NCBI RefSeq assembly: GCF_001266615.1
Contig: NZ_LGHZ01000053.1
Location: 1-64,000 of the forward strand
DNA: 64,000 nucleotides
Direction of reading: 5' to 3'
Origin: Kluyvera genomosp. 1
Lineage (GTDB): Bacteria > Pseudomonadota > Gammaproteobacteria > Enterobacterales > Enterobacteriaceae
The notes beneath the pieces were generated by a model that had not been told where the DNA came from, searched no databases, and saw only the letters and a program-made list of their open reading frames with translations. Positions 54,013 through 64,000 of the stretch are shown piece after piece (within the stretch, counting starts at the first letter, position 1; the number at the start of each line of letters is the position of its first letter). Both the position numbers and the translations under genes were made by a program.

Positions 54013-54945
54013 GTGGATAAGATATTTGTTGAAGAAGCAGTCAATGAGCTGCACACCATACAGGACATGTTACGCTGGGCGGTAAGCCGCTTTAGCGCGG
54101 CCAATATCTGGTACGGTCATGGCACCGACAATCCGTGGGATGAAGCCGTACAGCTGGTGCTGCCAACGCTGTATCTGCCGCTGGATATCCCTGAAGATAT
54201 GCGAATTGCCCGCCTGACAACCAGCGAAAAGCAGCTGATCGTAGAGCGCGTCATTCGCCGCGTTAACGAACGTATTCCGGTCGCCTATCTGACCAATAAA
54301 GCCTGGTTCTGCGGACACGAATTTTATGTCGACGATCGCGTGCTGGTCCCGCGTTCGCCAATTGGTGAGCTGATTAACAACCGTTTTGCGGGTTTAATCA
54401 ACCATCAGCCTGAACATATTCTGGATATGTGTACCGGTAGCGGCTGCATCGCGATTGCCTGTGCTTACGCCTTCCCGGAAGCCGAAGTCGATGCCATTGA
54501 TGTTTCCCCGGATGCGCTAGCGGTCACTGAATACAACATCGAAGAACACGGCATGATTCACAACGTTACACCGATCCGTTCCGACCTGTTCCGCGATCTG
54601 CCAACCCTGCAGTACGATCTGATTGTCACCAATCCGCCGTATGTGGATGAAGAAGATATGGACGATCTTCCATCTGAATACCGTCATGAGCCGGAGTTGG
54701 GTCTGGCTTCCGGTAGCGATGGTCTGCATCTGACCCGTCGTATTCTTGGCTGCGCGCCGGATTACCTGACCGATGATGGCGTTCTGATTTGTGAAGTGGG
54801 TAACAGCATGGTACATCTGATGGATCAATATCCGGATGTGCCGTTCACCTGGCTTGAGTTCGATAACGGCGGTGACGGCGTCTTTATGCTGACCAAAGCG
54901 CAGCTGGTGGCCGCGCAGAACCACTTTGGCCAGTACAAAGACTGA
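54013..54945 (+). CDS. prmB: Ribosomal protein L3 glutamine methyltransferase PrmB
   Basis: 310 residues, as in E. coli, with a GTG start at 54013 behind CTGGAGG; upstream ATGs in frame would add a non-family extension. SAM motif [19 protein letters not shown] and substrate motif VTNPPYVD. Methylates Gln150 of L3. Followed by aroC 43 bases downstream. Confidence 0.96.
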   Translation: MDKIFVEEAVNELHTIQDMLRWAVSRFSAANIWYGHGTDNPWDEAVQLVLPTLYLPLDIPEDMRIARLTTSEKQLIVERVIRRVNERIPVAYLTNKAWFCGHEFYVDDRVLVPRSPIGELINNRFAGLINHQPEHILDMCTGSGCIAIACAYAFPEAEVDAIDVSPDALAVTEYNIEEHGMIHNVTPIRSDLFRDLPTLQYDLIVTNPPYVDEEDMDDLPSEYRHEPELGLASGSDGLHLTRRILGCAPDYLTDDGVLICEVGNSMVHLMDQYPDVPFTWLEFDNGGDGVFMLTKAQLVAAQNHFGQYKD

Positions 54946-54988
54946 TTGCTCCAGCACACAACAACAGAACAACGATAACGGAGTCGTG

Positions 54989-56074
54989 ATGGCAGGAAAT
55001 ACTATTGGACAACTTTTTCGCGTAACCACCTTCGGTGAGTCACATGGCCTTGCGCTGGGCTGCATCGTTGACGGCGTGCCTCCGGGCATCCCGTTAACTG
55101 AAGCTGACCTGCAGCACGACCTTGACCGTCGTCGTCCAGGCACCTCGCGTTATACCACCCAGCGTCGCGAACCGGATCAGGTGAAAATCCTTTCCGGCGT
55201 CTTTGACGGTGTGACCACCGGTACCAGCATTGGTCTGCTGATCGAAAACACCGATCAGCGCTCACAGGACTACGGCGCGATTAAAGATGTCTTCCGTCCG
55301 GGACACGCTGACTATACCTACGAGCAGAAGTACGGTCTGCGCGACTATCGCGGCGGTGGTCGTTCATCCGCTCGTGAAACTGCGATGCGTGTGGCGGCAG
55401 GGGCGATTGCGAAGAAATTCCTTGCCGCTAAATTTGGCATCGTCATCCGCGGCTGTCTGACCCAGATGGGTGATATTCCTCTGGAAATCAAAGACTGGGA
55501 TCAGGTTGAACAAAACCCGTTCTTCTGCCCGGATCCGGATAAAATTGACGCACTGGATGAGCTGATGCGTGGCCTGAAAAAAGAGGGCGACTCCATTGGT
55601 GCAAAAGTCACCGTCGTGGCTGATGGCGTCCCGGCGGGCCTCGGCGAACCGGTCTTTGACCGTCTGGATGCCGACATTGCCCATGCGCTGATGAGCATCA
55701 ACGCCGTTAAGGGCGTGGAAATCGGCGATGGCTTTGAGGTGGTGAAATTGCGCGGTAGCCAAAACCGTGATGAAATCACCAAAGAGGGCTTCCAGAGCAA
55801 CCACGCCGGCGGCATTTTGGGTGGGATTAGCAGCGGTCAGCAGATCGTCGCCAATATGGCGCTGAAGCCGACGTCCAGCATCACCGTTCCGGGTCGTACG
55901 ATTGACCGCTTTGGTGAAGAGGTTGAGATGATCACTAAAGGTCGTCACGATCCTTGTGTTGGAATTCGTGCGGTGCCTATTGCGGAAGCGATGATGGCAA
56001 TCGTTCTGATGGATCACTTTATGCGTCAACGCGCGCAAAATGCCGATGTGATGACGTCTATTCCACGCTGGTAA
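54989..56074 (+). CDS. aroC: Chorismate synthase AroC
   Basis: 361 residues, as in E. coli; ATG at 54989 follows GGAG. Signatures [47 protein letters not shown] and [14 protein letters not shown]. Converts EPSP to chorismate using reduced FMN, last step of the shikimate pathway. Leads an operon-like run with mepA, yfcA and epmC. Confidence 0.98.
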   Translation: MAGNTIGQLFRVTTFGESHGLALGCIVDGVPPGIPLTEADLQHDLDRRRPGTSRYTTQRREPDQVKILSGVFDGVTTGTSIGLLIENTDQRSQDYGAIKDVFRPGHADYTYEQKYGLRDYRGGGRSSARETAMRVAAGAIAKKFLAAKFGIVIRGCLTQMGDIPLEIKDWDQVEQNPFFCPDPDKIDALDELMRGLKKEGDSIGAKVTVVADGVPAGLGEPVFDRLDADIAHALMSINAVKGVEIGDGFEVVKLRGSQNRDEITKEGFQSNHAGGILGGISSGQQIVANMALKPTSSITVPGRTIDRFGEEVEMITKGRHDPCVGIRAVPIAEAMMAIVLMDHFMRQRAQNADVMTSIPRW

Positions 56075-56076
56075 TC

Positions 56077-56901
56077 ATGAAAAAAACCGTTATTGCGCTG
56101 CTGGCTCTGGTGGCCAGCAGTACCGCGCTGGCGGCAACGCCCTGGCAAAAAATTACTCAGCCGATAAGCGGTAGCCCTCAGTCTATCGGGGCGTTTGCCA
56201 ACGGTTGCATCGTTGGCGCACAGCCGTTGCCGCTGCAGGCTGATACCTATCAAGTGATGCGCACCGATCAGCGCCGCTATTTTGGCCACCCGGATCTGGT
56301 GCAGTTTATCCAGCGTCTGGGCAACGAGGTGCAGCAGCACGGTATGGGTACCCTGCTGATTGGTGACATGGGTATGCCTGCCGGTGGGCGCTTTAACGGC
56401 GGACACGCCAGCCACCAAAGCGGGCTGGATGTTGATATTTTCTTGCAGTTACCGAAAGCACGATGGAGCTCTGCGCAGTTGCTTAAACCGCAGGCGCTGG
56501 ATTTAGTTGCAGCCGACGGAAAGCGCGTAGTGCCGACGCTGTGGAAACCGGAAATCGGCCAACTGATTAAACTGGCGGCCGAAGATAAGGAAGTGACGCG
56601 CATTTTCGTCAATCCGGCAATCAAGCAGCAGCTGTGCCTGGAAGCGGGCAATGACCGCGACTGGCTGCGTAAAGTGCGCCCGTGGTTCCAACACCGCGCG
56701 CACATGCACGTGCGATTGAAATGCCCGGCGAATAGCCTTGAGTGTGAAGAGCAGGCCGCTCCGCCTGCTGGAGACGGCTGCGGCGCTGAGCTGCAAAGCT
56801 GGTTCGAACCGCCAAAACCTGGCACCACTAAACCTGTGAAGAAGACGCCTCCACCGTTGCCGCCTTCCTGCCAGGCGCTACTGGATGAGCACGTACTCTA
56901 A
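56077..56901 (+). CDS. mepA: Murein endopeptidase MepA
   Basis: 274 residues, as in E. coli. Signal peptide [23 protein letters not shown]74 metallopeptidase with [20 protein letters not shown] and [13 protein letters not shown] as zinc ligands. Cuts D,D- and L,D-crosslinks in periplasmic peptidoglycan. Starts two bases after aroC. Confidence 0.96.
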   Translation: MKKTVIALLALVASSTALAATPWQKITQPISGSPQSIGAFANGCIVGAQPLPLQADTYQVMRTDQRRYFGHPDLVQFIQRLGNEVQQHGMGTLLIGDMGMPAGGRFNGGHASHQSGLDVDIFLQLPKARWSSAQLLKPQALDLVAADGKRVVPTLWKPEIGQLIKLAAEDKEVTRIFVNPAIKQQLCLEAGNDRDWLRKVRPWFQHRAHMHVRLKCPANSLECEEQAAPPAGDGCGAELQSWFEPPKPGTTKPVKKTPPPLPPSCQALLDEHVL

Positions 56902-57710
56902 TGGACAGTTTCTCCACGTTATTCATGGTTGAGCCGCTGATGCTGGTGGCGCTTTTCTTCATCGCCATCCTGGCGGGATTTATTGATTCGCTGGCCGGCG
57001 GCGGTGGTTTACTCACCGTTCCTGCGCTAATGGCGGCGGGGATGCCACCCGCCCAGGCGCTGGCGACCAATAAGCTGCAGGCCTGCGGTGGTTCGCTTTC
57101 CGCTTCACTCTACTTTATTCGCCGTAAGGTCGTGAATCTGGCGGATCAAAAGCTCAATATTCTGATGACCTTCATTGGCTCAATGAGCGGTGCGTTGCTG
57201 GTGCAGTACGTGAAGTCGGATATTTTGCGCCAAATCCTGCCGATTCTGATTATTGGTATCGGCCTCTATTTTCTCCTGATGCCAAAACTCGGTGAATCCG
57301 ACCGTCAACAGCGTCTGTATGGACTGCCGTTTGCGCTGGTGGCCGGTGGCTGTGTGGGCTTCTACGATGGCTTCTTCGGCCCAGGGGCGGGTTCTTTCTA
57401 TGCGCTGGCATTTGTCACGCTGATGGGTTTTAACCTCGCTAAATCGACAGCGCATGCCAAAGTGTTGAATGCTACCTCCAACGTTGGTGGTCTGCTGCTG
57501 TTTATCATCGGCGGAAAAGTGATTTGGGCGACGGGTTTTGTCATGATGGTAGGGCAGTTTTTCGGCGCACGTATGGGGTCACGCTTAGTGCTAAGCAAAG
57601 GGCAGGCGTTGATTCGCCCGATGATCGTGGTGGTTTCTGCCGTCATGAGTGCCAAACTGCTTTATGACAGCCATGGACAGGAAATACTTCAATGGTTAGG
57701 GATGAACTGA
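56901..57710 (+). CDS. yfcA: TSUP-family membrane protein YfcA
   Basis: 269 residues, eight hydrophobic segments, with the TSUP features FIDSLAGGGGLLTVPALMAA and GFYDGFFGPGAGSFYALAFV. Putative sulfite or organosulfonate exporter family; substrate unknown. Overlaps mepA by one base and epmC by one base. Confidence 0.94.
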   Translation: MDSFSTLFMVEPLMLVALFFIAILAGFIDSLAGGGGLLTVPALMAAGMPPAQALATNKLQACGGSLSASLYFIRRKVVNLADQKLNILMTFIGSMSGALLVQYVKSDILRQILPILIIGIGLYFLLMPKLGESDRQQRLYGLPFALVAGGCVGFYDGFFGPGAGSFYALAFVTLMGFNLAKSTAHAKVLNATSNVGGLLLFIIGGKVIWATGFVMMVGQFFGARMGSRLVLSKGQALIRPMIVVVSAVMSAKLLYDSHGQEILQWLGMN

Positions 57711-58255
57711 TGACAACGACCCACGATTATCAGCAACTGATTACGATTTTCGACGGCTGCTTTGCCGAAGAGTTTAATACTCGTCTGATTAAAGGCGATG
57801 ACGAACCGATCTATCTTCCCGCTGATGCCGACGTGCCGTACAACCGCATTGTTTTCGCCCATGGTTTTTATGCCAGCGGGCTGCATGAAATTTCCCACTG
57901 GTGCATTGCTGGGAAAGCGCGCCGCGAGCAGGTTGATTTTGGCTACTGGTACTGCCCGGATGGCCGCGATGCTAAAACTCAGGGGCAGTTTGAAGATGTC
58001 GAAGTGAAGCCGCAGGCTTTTGACTGGCTGTTCTGCGTGGCGGCGGGATTCCCGTTTAACGTCAGCTGCGACAACCTTGAAGGTGATTTTGAGCCAGACC
58101 GTATTGTGTTTCAGCGACGTGTTCATGCGCAGGTGATGACCTATCTTAAAGAAGGTATTCCACCGCGCCCGGCCAAACTTATCAAGGCATTACAAGATTA
58201 TTACCATACGCCGGCCCTAACGGCGGAACAATTCCCATGGCCGGAAGATCTCTAA
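57710..58255 (+). CDS. epmC: EF-P hydroxylase EpmC (YfcM)
   Basis: 181 residues (E. coli: 182). FAHGFYASGLHEISHWCIAG supplies metal-binding residues (HEISH), with VDFGYWYCPDGR. Hydroxylates the beta-lysylated Lys34 of elongation factor P. The ATG at 57710 overlaps the yfcA stop. Confidence 0.95.
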   Translation: MTTTHDYQQLITIFDGCFAEEFNTRLIKGDDEPIYLPADADVPYNRIVFAHGFYASGLHEISHWCIAGKARREQVDFGYWYCPDGRDAKTQGQFEDVEVKPQAFDWLFCVAAGFPFNVSCDNLEGDFEPDRIVFQRRVHAQVMTYLKEGIPPRPAKLIKALQDYYHTPALTAEQFPWPEDL

Positions 58256-58282
58256 GGCCATGTTACCCAAAGAGGAAATAAG

Positions 58283-58558
58283 ATGATCGCGGAGTTTGAA
58301 GAGCGCATTCTGGCGTTAATTGACGATATGGTGGAGCATGCCAGTGATGATGAGCTGTTTGCAAGCGGTTATCTGCGTGGTCACCTGACGCTGGCGGTTG
58401 CCGATCTGGAAGAGGGTGAAGCCCATAGCGCTGACGCGCTGTATCGCAACGTGACCCGTAGCCTGGAAACGGCAATCAGTGCAGGTGAACTGTCGCCGCG
58501 TGACCAGGCGTTAGTCAAAGACATGTGGGATAACCTGTACCAGCAGGCTTCTCGCTAA
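58283..58558 (+). CDS. yfcL: YfcL family protein
   Basis: 91 residues (E. coli: 92), helical, acidic, beginning [20 protein letters not shown]. Unknown function. AGAGGAAAT precedes the ATG. Ends before a hairpin that separates it from mnmC. Confidence 0.93.
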   Translation: MIAEFEERILALIDDMVEHASDDELFASGYLRGHLTLAVADLEEGEAHSADALYRNVTRSLETAISAGELSPRDQALVKDMWDNLYQQASR

Positions 58559-58567
58559 GTTTGCCGA

Positions 58568-58591
58568 TTGCCCGGAATCGCTGCCGGGCAA
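58568..58591. terminator. Hairpin between convergent yfcL and mnmC
   Basis: TTGCCCGG (58568-58575) pairs with CCGGGCAA (58584-58591). No T-run to speak of, but placed exactly between convergent genes. Confidence 0.6.
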
Positions 58592-58601
58592 TTGACGTAG
58601 C

Positions 58602-60617
58602 TCATTTCACCGCTTTTCCCTTCAGCAGTTTTCTTATCCACAGTCGATTTGGATTAAGCCCCGCGAGCGTCACCGCATCCAGCGGTAGCGGCTCCTGACT
58701 CATCTGCGCTGCCAGCACTTCTGCCGCCAGTGGCGCTGAACAAAGCCCGCGTGAGCCCAGCGCGCCCAGAACAAACAGGTTTGAGTAAACCGGAGCCGGT
58801 TCGGCTGCCTGTAGGTTTTCGTGAAGCGATGCATACTGCGTGAGCGTTGCCTGGTAATCCGGTACGTTACCCACTATCGGCAGGTGATCGCGAGTCGCGC
58901 AGCGCACGCCGCAGCGTGCTTCATTGGCGCTGACATCCACTTCCTGCGTCCACGCTTCATCCGGGAAGCAGTCAATTAAACGTTGACGGTTGTTTCGCTG
59001 GTCTTCTTCATTGAAGGCCATTTCACGCTCACCTCGATGGTAGCTGGCACCAATACAATGCTGCTGGTTACGCGGGTTTTGCGGCGTGAGATAGCCGTCA
59101 TAGCACAATACCTGGCCAAGTTTCGACAGACTTTCCGAAGTGGGGATATGGCTAACCTGACCGCCCACGGCGTATACCGGCAGATGTTCGGTTTGCGTGA
59201 ATTGGCTGAGGTTGTGGCCATTCGCCAGCACGACGCTCGGGGCGCTCGCGGTTTCACCATCGGCAAATTGCAGCTGCCAGCCGTCTTCAGATGGCTCAAG
59301 TGCCGTCAGCGTTTTTTGCCAGTGCACCTGTAACCCTTGCTGGCCCGCCAGCGCAAACACGCCAGCGGTCAGTTCGGCAGGACACAACCAGCCGCCGAAC
59401 GGATACTGAATACCGCCGCAGCCCGTTTCAAGACCAATGGTTGCGGCCACCTCTGCCTCGGAAACGGCGTGGGCGATTTCTTTCGGGAGGGCCAGCGACA
59501 GCATCTGCACAATTTTTTGCGCGCTTTTTTCATCCCAACCTAGCTGGGTGACGCCACACCATTGATGATCAAACTGGATAGGTAAAGCATCATACAGGCG
59601 GCGGGCAAAAAGAAATGCCGCCGGAAAGAACTGTGATAACGCCGGGTCGTGAGCCGTCAGCAGCGGATAAAGTGCCCCCTGGCGATTACCGGATGCCCCT
59701 TGCGCCGGAGCATCGTCGGCACAGTACAGTGTGACCGCCCAGCCACGGCGCAGCAGAGCCAGAGAGAGCAGGGCGCTAGCGATGCCGCCGCCGATGATGG
59801 TCGTTTCTCGCACTGCACTGCCGGTACGGGCAAACCATGGTGTACGCGTTGCGTCGGGCTGAGGTTGAGTCATCTCGCCAATCAACATTTCGCGTTTACG
59901 GCCAAAGCCTTTGTGTTTGTGCATCGTGAACCCCGCTTCCTGCAGGCCACGACGAACAAAACCCGCCGAGGTGAAGGTCGCTAGCGTGCCACCAGGCCGG
60001 GCGGTGCGAGCCATCGCGGAGAACAGCGCCGGGGTCCACATGTCTGGATTTTTTGCCGGGGCAAAACCGTCGAGGAACCACGCGTCAACCTGTTGGTTGA
60101 ACGAATCGTCAAGTTTATCGGTCAGTTCATTGATGTCGCCAAACCACAGGTCAAGCGTCACTCTACCGTCGTCCAGCAGCAGGCGATGACAACCTGCGAG
60201 CGGGAGCGGCCACTGAGCCTGTAATTGTTTAGCCCACTTGGCCAGCTCTGGCCAATGTTGATGTGCCAGACGCAGATCATCAGCTTTCAGTGGAAATTTT
60301 TCAAAACTGACGAAATGTAATCTTTGTAGCGTAGCGTCAGGATGCTGGTGGCGAAAGGCGTCAAAAGCCTGCCACAGCGTCAGGAAGTTGAGGCCGGTAC
60401 CAAAACCACTTTCGGCTACCACGAAAAGTGGATGCGGATGCTGGGGAAAACGTACCTCTATCTGATTACCGCCAAGGAAAACGTAACGGGTCTCTTCTAA
60501 CCCGTTATCGTTAGAGAAGTAGACGTCGTCGAAATCTCGGGAAACAGGTGTACCCTCACTGTTGAATTCGAGGTTGGCGGATTGTATGGCGTTTTGTTTC
60601 ACGTAAGTTACTCGCAC
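58602..60617 (-). CDS. mnmC: Bifunctional tRNA wobble-uridine modification enzyme MnmC
   Basis: 671 residues (E. coli: 668). Residues 1-245 SAM-dependent methyltransferase ([34 protein letters not shown]); 265-671 FAD oxidase with [20 protein letters not shown]. It turns cmnm5 into mnm5 at U34 of several tRNAs. Divergent from fabB. Confidence 0.96.
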   Translation of the reverse strand: MRVTYVKQNAIQSANLEFNSEGTPVSRDFDDVYFSNDNGLEETRYVFLGGNQIEVRFPQHPHPLFVVAESGFGTGLNFLTLWQAFDAFRHQHPDATLQRLHFVSFEKFPLKADDLRLAHQHWPELAKWAKQLQAQWPLPLAGCHRLLLDDGRVTLDLWFGDINELTDKLDDSFNQQVDAWFLDGFAPAKNPDMWTPALFSAMARTARPGGTLATFTSAGFVRRGLQEAGFTMHKHKGFGRKREMLIGEMTQPQPDATRTPWFARTGSAVRETTIIGGGIASALLSLALLRRGWAVTLYCADDAPAQGASGNRQGALYPLLTAHDPALSQFFPAAFLFARRLYDALPIQFDHQWCGVTQLGWDEKSAQKIVQMLSLALPKEIAHAVSEAEVAATIGLETGCGGIQYPFGGWLCPAELTAGVFALAGQQGLQVHWQKTLTALEPSEDGWQLQFADGETASAPSVVLANGHNLSQFTQTEHLPVYAVGGQVSHIPTSESLSKLGQVLCYDGYLTPQNPRNQQHCIGASYHRGEREMAFNEEDQRNNRQRLIDCFPDEAWTQEVDVSANEARCGVRCATRDHLPIVGNVPDYQATLTQYASLHENLQAAEPAPVYSNLFVLGALGSRGLCSAPLAAEVLAAQMSQEPLPLDAVTLAGLNPNRLWIRKLLKGKAVK

Positions 60618-60677
60618 GGCAAGGAGTCAGCCGATCTTAACGATGCGTGCCCGCAGGTGCAAATTTCTGCATAAAAT

Positions 60678-60718
60678 TGCTGATCGGACTTGTTCGGCGT
60701 ACAAGTGTACGCTATCTT
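60678..60718 (+). promoter_or_regulatory. fabB promoter with FadR and FabR sites
   Basis: -35 TTGTTC (60690-60695), 17 bases, -10 TATCTT (60713-60718). TGCTGATCGGACTTGTT (60678-60694) fits the FadR activator site just upstream of and overlapping the -35. GCGTACAAGTGTACGC (60697-60712), a perfect palindrome filling the spacer, fits the FabR repressor site. Same design as in E. coli. Confidence 0.8.
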
Positions 60719-60761
60719 GCCACTCGAAACTTAAAATAGTGATGACTTACAGAGGTATTGA

Positions 60762-61979
60762 ATGAAACGTGCAGTGATTACTGGCCTGGGTATCGTTTCC
60801 AGCATCGGCAGCAACCAGCAGGAAGTCCTGGCATCCCTGCGTGAAGGACGCTCGGGGATCACTTTCTCTCAAGAATTCAAAGATTCTGGTATGCGTAGCC
60901 ACGTATGGGGTAACGTCAAACTGGACACCACCGGTCTTATCGACCGCAAAGTGGTCCGTTTCATGAACGATGCCTCTATCTACGCTTACCTTTCTATGCA
61001 GCAGGCTGTTGCAGATGCTGGCTTGAAGGAAGAAGAATATCAGAACAACCCACGCGTCGGCCTGATTGCCGGTTCCGGTGGTTCTTCAAAAGCACAGGTA
61101 TTTGGTGCAGATGCAATGCGCAGCCCGCGCGGCCTGAAAGCAGTGGGTCCTTACGTCGTGACCAAAGCGATGGGCTCAGCGGTTTCCGCCTGCCTCGCCA
61201 CGCCGTTCAAAATTCACGGCGTAAACTACTCCATTAGCTCTGCTTGCGCCACTTCCGCACACTGCATCGGTAACGCGGTAGAGCAGATCCAACTGGGCAA
61301 ACAGGACATCGTGTTTGCTGGCGGCGGCGAAGAGCTGGGCTGGGAAATGGCCTGTGAATTCGACGCGATGGGCGCACTGTCCACCAAGTACAACGAAACC
61401 CCAGATAAAGCGTCCCGTACCTATGATGCACACCGCGATGGTTTCGTTATTGCAGGCGGCGGCGGTATGGTCGTGGTTGAAGAGCTGGAACACGCTCTGG
61501 CTCGCGGCGCGCATATTTATGCAGAAATCGTTGGCTACGGCGCAACTTCCGATGGTGCAGATATGGTTGCTCCATCCGGCGAAGGTGCAGTGCGCTGCAT
61601 GCAGATGGCGATGCACGGTGTTGATACGCCAATCGATTATCTGAACTCCCACGGGACTTCTACTCCGGTAGGTGACGTGAAAGAACTGGGTGCGATTCAG
61701 GAAGTGTTCGGTGACAACAGCCCGGCCATCTCCGCAACCAAAGCGATGACTGGCCACTCTCTGGGCGCCGCCGGTGTTCAGGAAGCTATCTACTCTCTGC
61801 TGATGCTGGAACACGGCTTTGTTGCCCCTAGCATCAACATCGACGAGATGGATGAGAAAGCTCAGGGCCTGAATATCGTCACTAAAGCAACCGACCGCGA
61901 GTTGACTACCGTGATGTCTAACAGCTTCGGTTTCGGCGGCACTAACGCGACGCTGGTAATGCGTAAGCTGAAAGCCTAA
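60762..61979 (+). CDS. fabB: 3-oxoacyl-ACP synthase I FabB
   Basis: 405 residues (E. coli: 406). Nucleophile Cys162 in [10 protein letters not shown]; catalytic His in [11 protein letters not shown] and [24 protein letters not shown] near the end. Elongates acyl-ACP and is essential for unsaturated fatty acid synthesis. Upstream FadR and FabR sites couple it to fatty-acid status. Confidence 0.98.
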   Translation: MKRAVITGLGIVSSIGSNQQEVLASLREGRSGITFSQEFKDSGMRSHVWGNVKLDTTGLIDRKVVRFMNDASIYAYLSMQQAVADAGLKEEEYQNNPRVGLIAGSGGSSKAQVFGADAMRSPRGLKAVGPYVVTKAMGSAVSACLATPFKIHGVNYSISSACATSAHCIGNAVEQIQLGKQDIVFAGGGEELGWEMACEFDAMGALSTKYNETPDKASRTYDAHRDGFVIAGGGGMVVVEELEHALARGAHIYAEIVGYGATSDGADMVAPSGEGAVRCMQMAMHGVDTPIDYLNSHGTSTPVGDVKELGAIQEVFGDNSPAISATKAMTGHSLGAAGVQEAIYSLLMLEHGFVAPSINIDEMDEKAQGLNIVTKATDRELTTVMSNSFGFGGTNATLVMRKLKA

Positions 61980-61998
61980 GACTGAACGTTGACGTGAA

Positions 61999-62025
61999 AA
62001 AGGAGCCTAAGGGCTCCTTTTTTAT
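61999..62025 (+). terminator. Terminator after fabB
   Basis: GGAGCC, four-base loop, GGCTCC and six T. Confidence 0.88.
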
Positions 62026-62187
62026 GCATTGACAATCAGTCCAAAGAACAGGCAAACTCCCGGCTCAACATTATCGTTCTGATAATGCGTAAGCGTTTAA
62101 CGTCAACCAACGCACCTTAATCCTGATAATCGGGTAGAGGGGGCGTGGCTATAGATCCTCGCCTTACTCAGTATTCTGGAGTAAAGC

Positions 62188-63363
62188 ATGACCGCAGTTA
62201 TTCAAACTGAACGTTCGTCTTCATCAAACGTTTCTCTTTTTCGCATCGCGTTCGCGGTGTTCCTGACCTATTTAACCGTCGGTATTCCGCTGCCGGTGAT
62301 CCCGCTATTTGTGCACCAGGAGCTGGGCTACGGCAACACCATGGTGGGCGTTGCCGTGGGCGTTCAGTTTTTTGCTACCGTCTTAACCCGTGGCTATGCC
62401 GGGCGATTAGCGGATCAGTACGGCGGTAAGCGTTCCGCCCTACAGGGGATGTTCGCCTGTGCCTTTGCCGGCGCTGCCTGGCTTGGCGCCGCGTTGTTAC
62501 CCGTGGATGCGATGGTCAAATTTGGGCTGTTAATCGTTGGGCGATTGATCCTTGGGTTTGGCGAAAGTCAGCTACTGACCGGGACGCTGACCTGGGGAAT
62601 GGGGCTGGTCGGGCCGAAGCAATCTGGCAAAGTGATGTCGTGGAACGGCATGGCAATTTTTGGTGCACTGGCTGTCGGTGCGCCGCTGGGATTATTCATC
62701 AATGCCCGTTATGGTTTTGCCGTGCTGGCTGGGGTCACCATGATGCTGCCGCTGCTGGCCTGGGCTTTTAACGGCTCGGTGCGCAAGGTGGCAGCAATGG
62801 CCGGAGAACGACCATCGCTGTTTAGCGTCATTGGGCTCATCTGGAAACCAGGAATGGGGCTAGCGCTCCAGGGCGTGGGCTTTGCGGTGATAGGCACCTT
62901 CGTTTCGCTGTACTTTGTGAGTAAAGGCTGGACGATGGCGGGCTTCACCTTAACCGCGTTCGGCGGCACTTTTGTGCTGGTGCGTATTCTGTTTGGATGG
63001 ATGCCGGACCGCTTCGGTGGCGTCAAAGTTGCGGTGGTTTCGCTATTAGTCGAAACCGTCGGCCTGTTGCTGTTGTGGCAGGCTCCTGACGCATGGATTG
63101 CTTTAACCGGTGCCGCGTTGACCGGAGCTGGCTGTTCGCTGATCTTTCCAGCGCTGGGTGTTGAAGTTGTTAAGCGGGTGCCGCAGCAGGTTCGTGGTAC
63201 GGCGCTGGGCGGCTATGCGGCGTTTCAGGATATTGCCCTTGGCGTTTCCGGCCCGCTGGCGGGAATGCTCGCCACCTCGTTTGGCTACCCATCGGTATTC
63301 CTCGGTGGGGCGATTTCCGCCGTGTTGGGCATTATGCTGACGCTGTGGGCGTTTCGTAAGTAA
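62188..63363 (+). CDS. yfcJ: MFS transporter YfcJ
   Basis: 391 residues (E. coli: 392), twelve membrane segments, with the MFS loop motif [16 protein letters not shown] after segment 2. Probable arabinose- or efflux-type exporter by family; substrate not established. GGAG lies about nine bases before the ATG. Ends three bases from the convergent GntR gene. Confidence 0.94.
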   Translation: MTAVIQTERSSSSNVSLFRIAFAVFLTYLTVGIPLPVIPLFVHQELGYGNTMVGVAVGVQFFATVLTRGYAGRLADQYGGKRSALQGMFACAFAGAAWLGAALLPVDAMVKFGLLIVGRLILGFGESQLLTGTLTWGMGLVGPKQSGKVMSWNGMAIFGALAVGAPLGLFINARYGFAVLAGVTMMLPLLAWAFNGSVRKVAAMAGERPSLFSVIGLIWKPGMGLALQGVGFAVIGTFVSLYFVSKGWTMAGFTLTAFGGTFVLVRILFGWMPDRFGGVKVAVVSLLVETVGLLLLWQAPDAWIALTGAALTGAGCSLIFPALGVEVVKRVPQQVRGTALGGYAAFQDIALGVSGPLAGMLATSFGYPSVFLGGAISAVLGIMLTLWAFRK

Positions 63364-63366
63364 CGT

Positions 63367-64000
63367 TTAAGCTCCGGCTCTACGCACGGTAGGGCCGGCT
63401 GCTGCTTTTCGTGGTAAGAAATACTTCACCTGAAATTCGTACATGTTGGTGTAGAGAATAGAGTAATCAATTGGCGTTGATTGTTCATCCACGGCCTGCG
63501 TTTGCATACGAATGATGGGATCTAATGCGCTAATATGCAGCAGTTTCGCTACTTCTGGAGAGGGTAGTATGGGCTGAATAGATTCGTAGCAGCCCATAAT
63601 TTTCACGCCGCACTCATTTTCAATGTAGGAGAATTTCGACTTCTTCATATGGGCAATCGTCAGGTCAGGGAAGCGGCTGGCGGAAAGCCAGGTTTCTTCC
63701 ACCTGCATGGCAATATTATCGATAAGTCGCAGTCGTTTTGCATAGTAGACGGGGTCACCCAGCGTGAGCTTTAGGCTATTAGCGATTTCGTCAGAGGCTG
63801 TCTGCAGCTCAAATTTGAGTATTTGGCTGGTGGGCGTTTTGCCCTCGTTCTTCGCGATTTCGGTAAAACTGTCGAGGTGGGTTACCGAAGCCTGAAAATG
63901 TTTGTTCCGCAAATAGGTGCCAGAACCATGCCGCCGCTCAATCATTCCCTCTTCTTCTAGCGTCTTTAACGCTTTGCGTAATGTATTACGCGAAACATCA
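63367..64000 (-). CDS. GntR/HutC-family regulator, cut by window end
   Basis: The frame remains open to the last base: upstream of the ATG at 63945 it continues through DVSRNTLRKALKTLEEEGMI, the recognition helix of a GntR winged helix, then ERRHGSGTYLR. So the gene starts beyond the window, and the internal ATG is not the true start. Residues after this form a UTRA ligand domain (LQTASDEIANSLKLTLGDPV, DPIIRMQTQAVDEQSTPIDY). Ligand unknown, probably a sugar or related metabolite. In E. coli flk follows yfcJ, so this is a lineage-specific neighbour. Confidence 0.9.
   Translation of the reverse strand, partial: DVSRNTLRKALKTLEEEGMIERRHGSGTYLRNKHFQASVTHLDSFTEIAKNEGKTPTSQILKFELQTASDEIANSLKLTLGDPVYYAKRLRLIDNIAMQVEETWLSASRFPDLTIAHMKKSKFSYIENECGVKIMGCYESIQPILPSPEVAKLLHISALDPIIRMQTQAVDEQSTPIDYSILYTNMYEFQVKYFLPRKAAAGPTVRRAGA

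Noticed and set aside
63367..63945. GntR regulator taken as complete from the ATG at 63945
   Set aside because: The frame stays open to the window end and the upstream codons spell the winged-helix recognition region, so the ATG is internal.

Overview
The window is enterobacterial (family Enterobacteriaceae; close to Enterobacter, Lelliottia or Citrobacter, genus not resolvable from this sequence alone). The right flank carries the syntenic block known from E. coli around argW: tRNA-Arg(CCT), yfdC, mlaA, fadL, yfcZ, fadI-fadJ, sixA, smrB, prmB, aroC, mepA, yfcA, epmC, yfcL, mnmC, fabB, yfcJ. The sequence begins with sequencing-adapter DNA (two Nextera mosaic ends in positions 1-59), so the first bases are not biological.

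Layout. 60-5194: chromosomal or island DNA with two unrecognised proteins, a second-copy-like YaiL/DUF2058 protein, a GAF-EAL c-di-GMP phosphodiesterase and a zinc-sensing (CZB) diguanylate cyclase. 5195-44653: an apparently complete P22/Sf6/HK620/CUS-3-type podoviral prophage of about 39.4 kb integrated in the 3' end of argW, bounded by a 15-bp direct repeat. 44639-64000: argW and the conserved fatty-acid, aromatic and EF-P modification genes, ending in a GntR regulator cut by the window edge.

Prophage organisation. The leftward operon (PL, minus strand, 12.4 to 5.3 kb) encodes a P22 gp24-type N antiterminator, many small proteins including several with CxxC motifs, a coiled-coil protein, Erf recombinase, SSB, a DEDD exonuclease and finally a TorI-type excisionase next to attL. 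It is punctuated by four intrinsic terminators. The lambda-type immunity region (cI-like repressor, Cro, CII) has three AATACT...AGTATT operators on each side. The rightward operon (PR) holds orf48, an O-type initiator with internal iterons, a DnaB-type helicase, Ea22-like and nin genes, a degenerate UmuD-like gene behind a perfect LexA box, and Q. After a 0.8-kb late leader with tRNA-like structures come lambda-type lysis genes (S, R, Rz, Rz1), an unusual cassette of collagen/CBM-like, small and Ig-like proteins, then an Sf6-type terminase and P22-type head, tail and ejection proteins in canonical order. The tailspike has a P22 head-binding domain joined to an unrelated beta-helix, and is followed by an AT-rich TylF-like methyltransferase with its own promoter, at the place where relatives carry serotype-converting genes. 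IntS lies beside argW.

The genes work together as follows: CI holds PL and PR shut through the six operators and can be cleaved by RecA; N and Q relieve terminators; TorI and IntS sit at opposite prophage ends, so they are joined in one PL transcript only when the phage is circular. The most interesting leads are the tailspike-methyltransferase pair, the collagen/CBM/Ig cassette, the tRNA-like elements in the N leader and late leader, and the LexA-controlled UmuD remnant.
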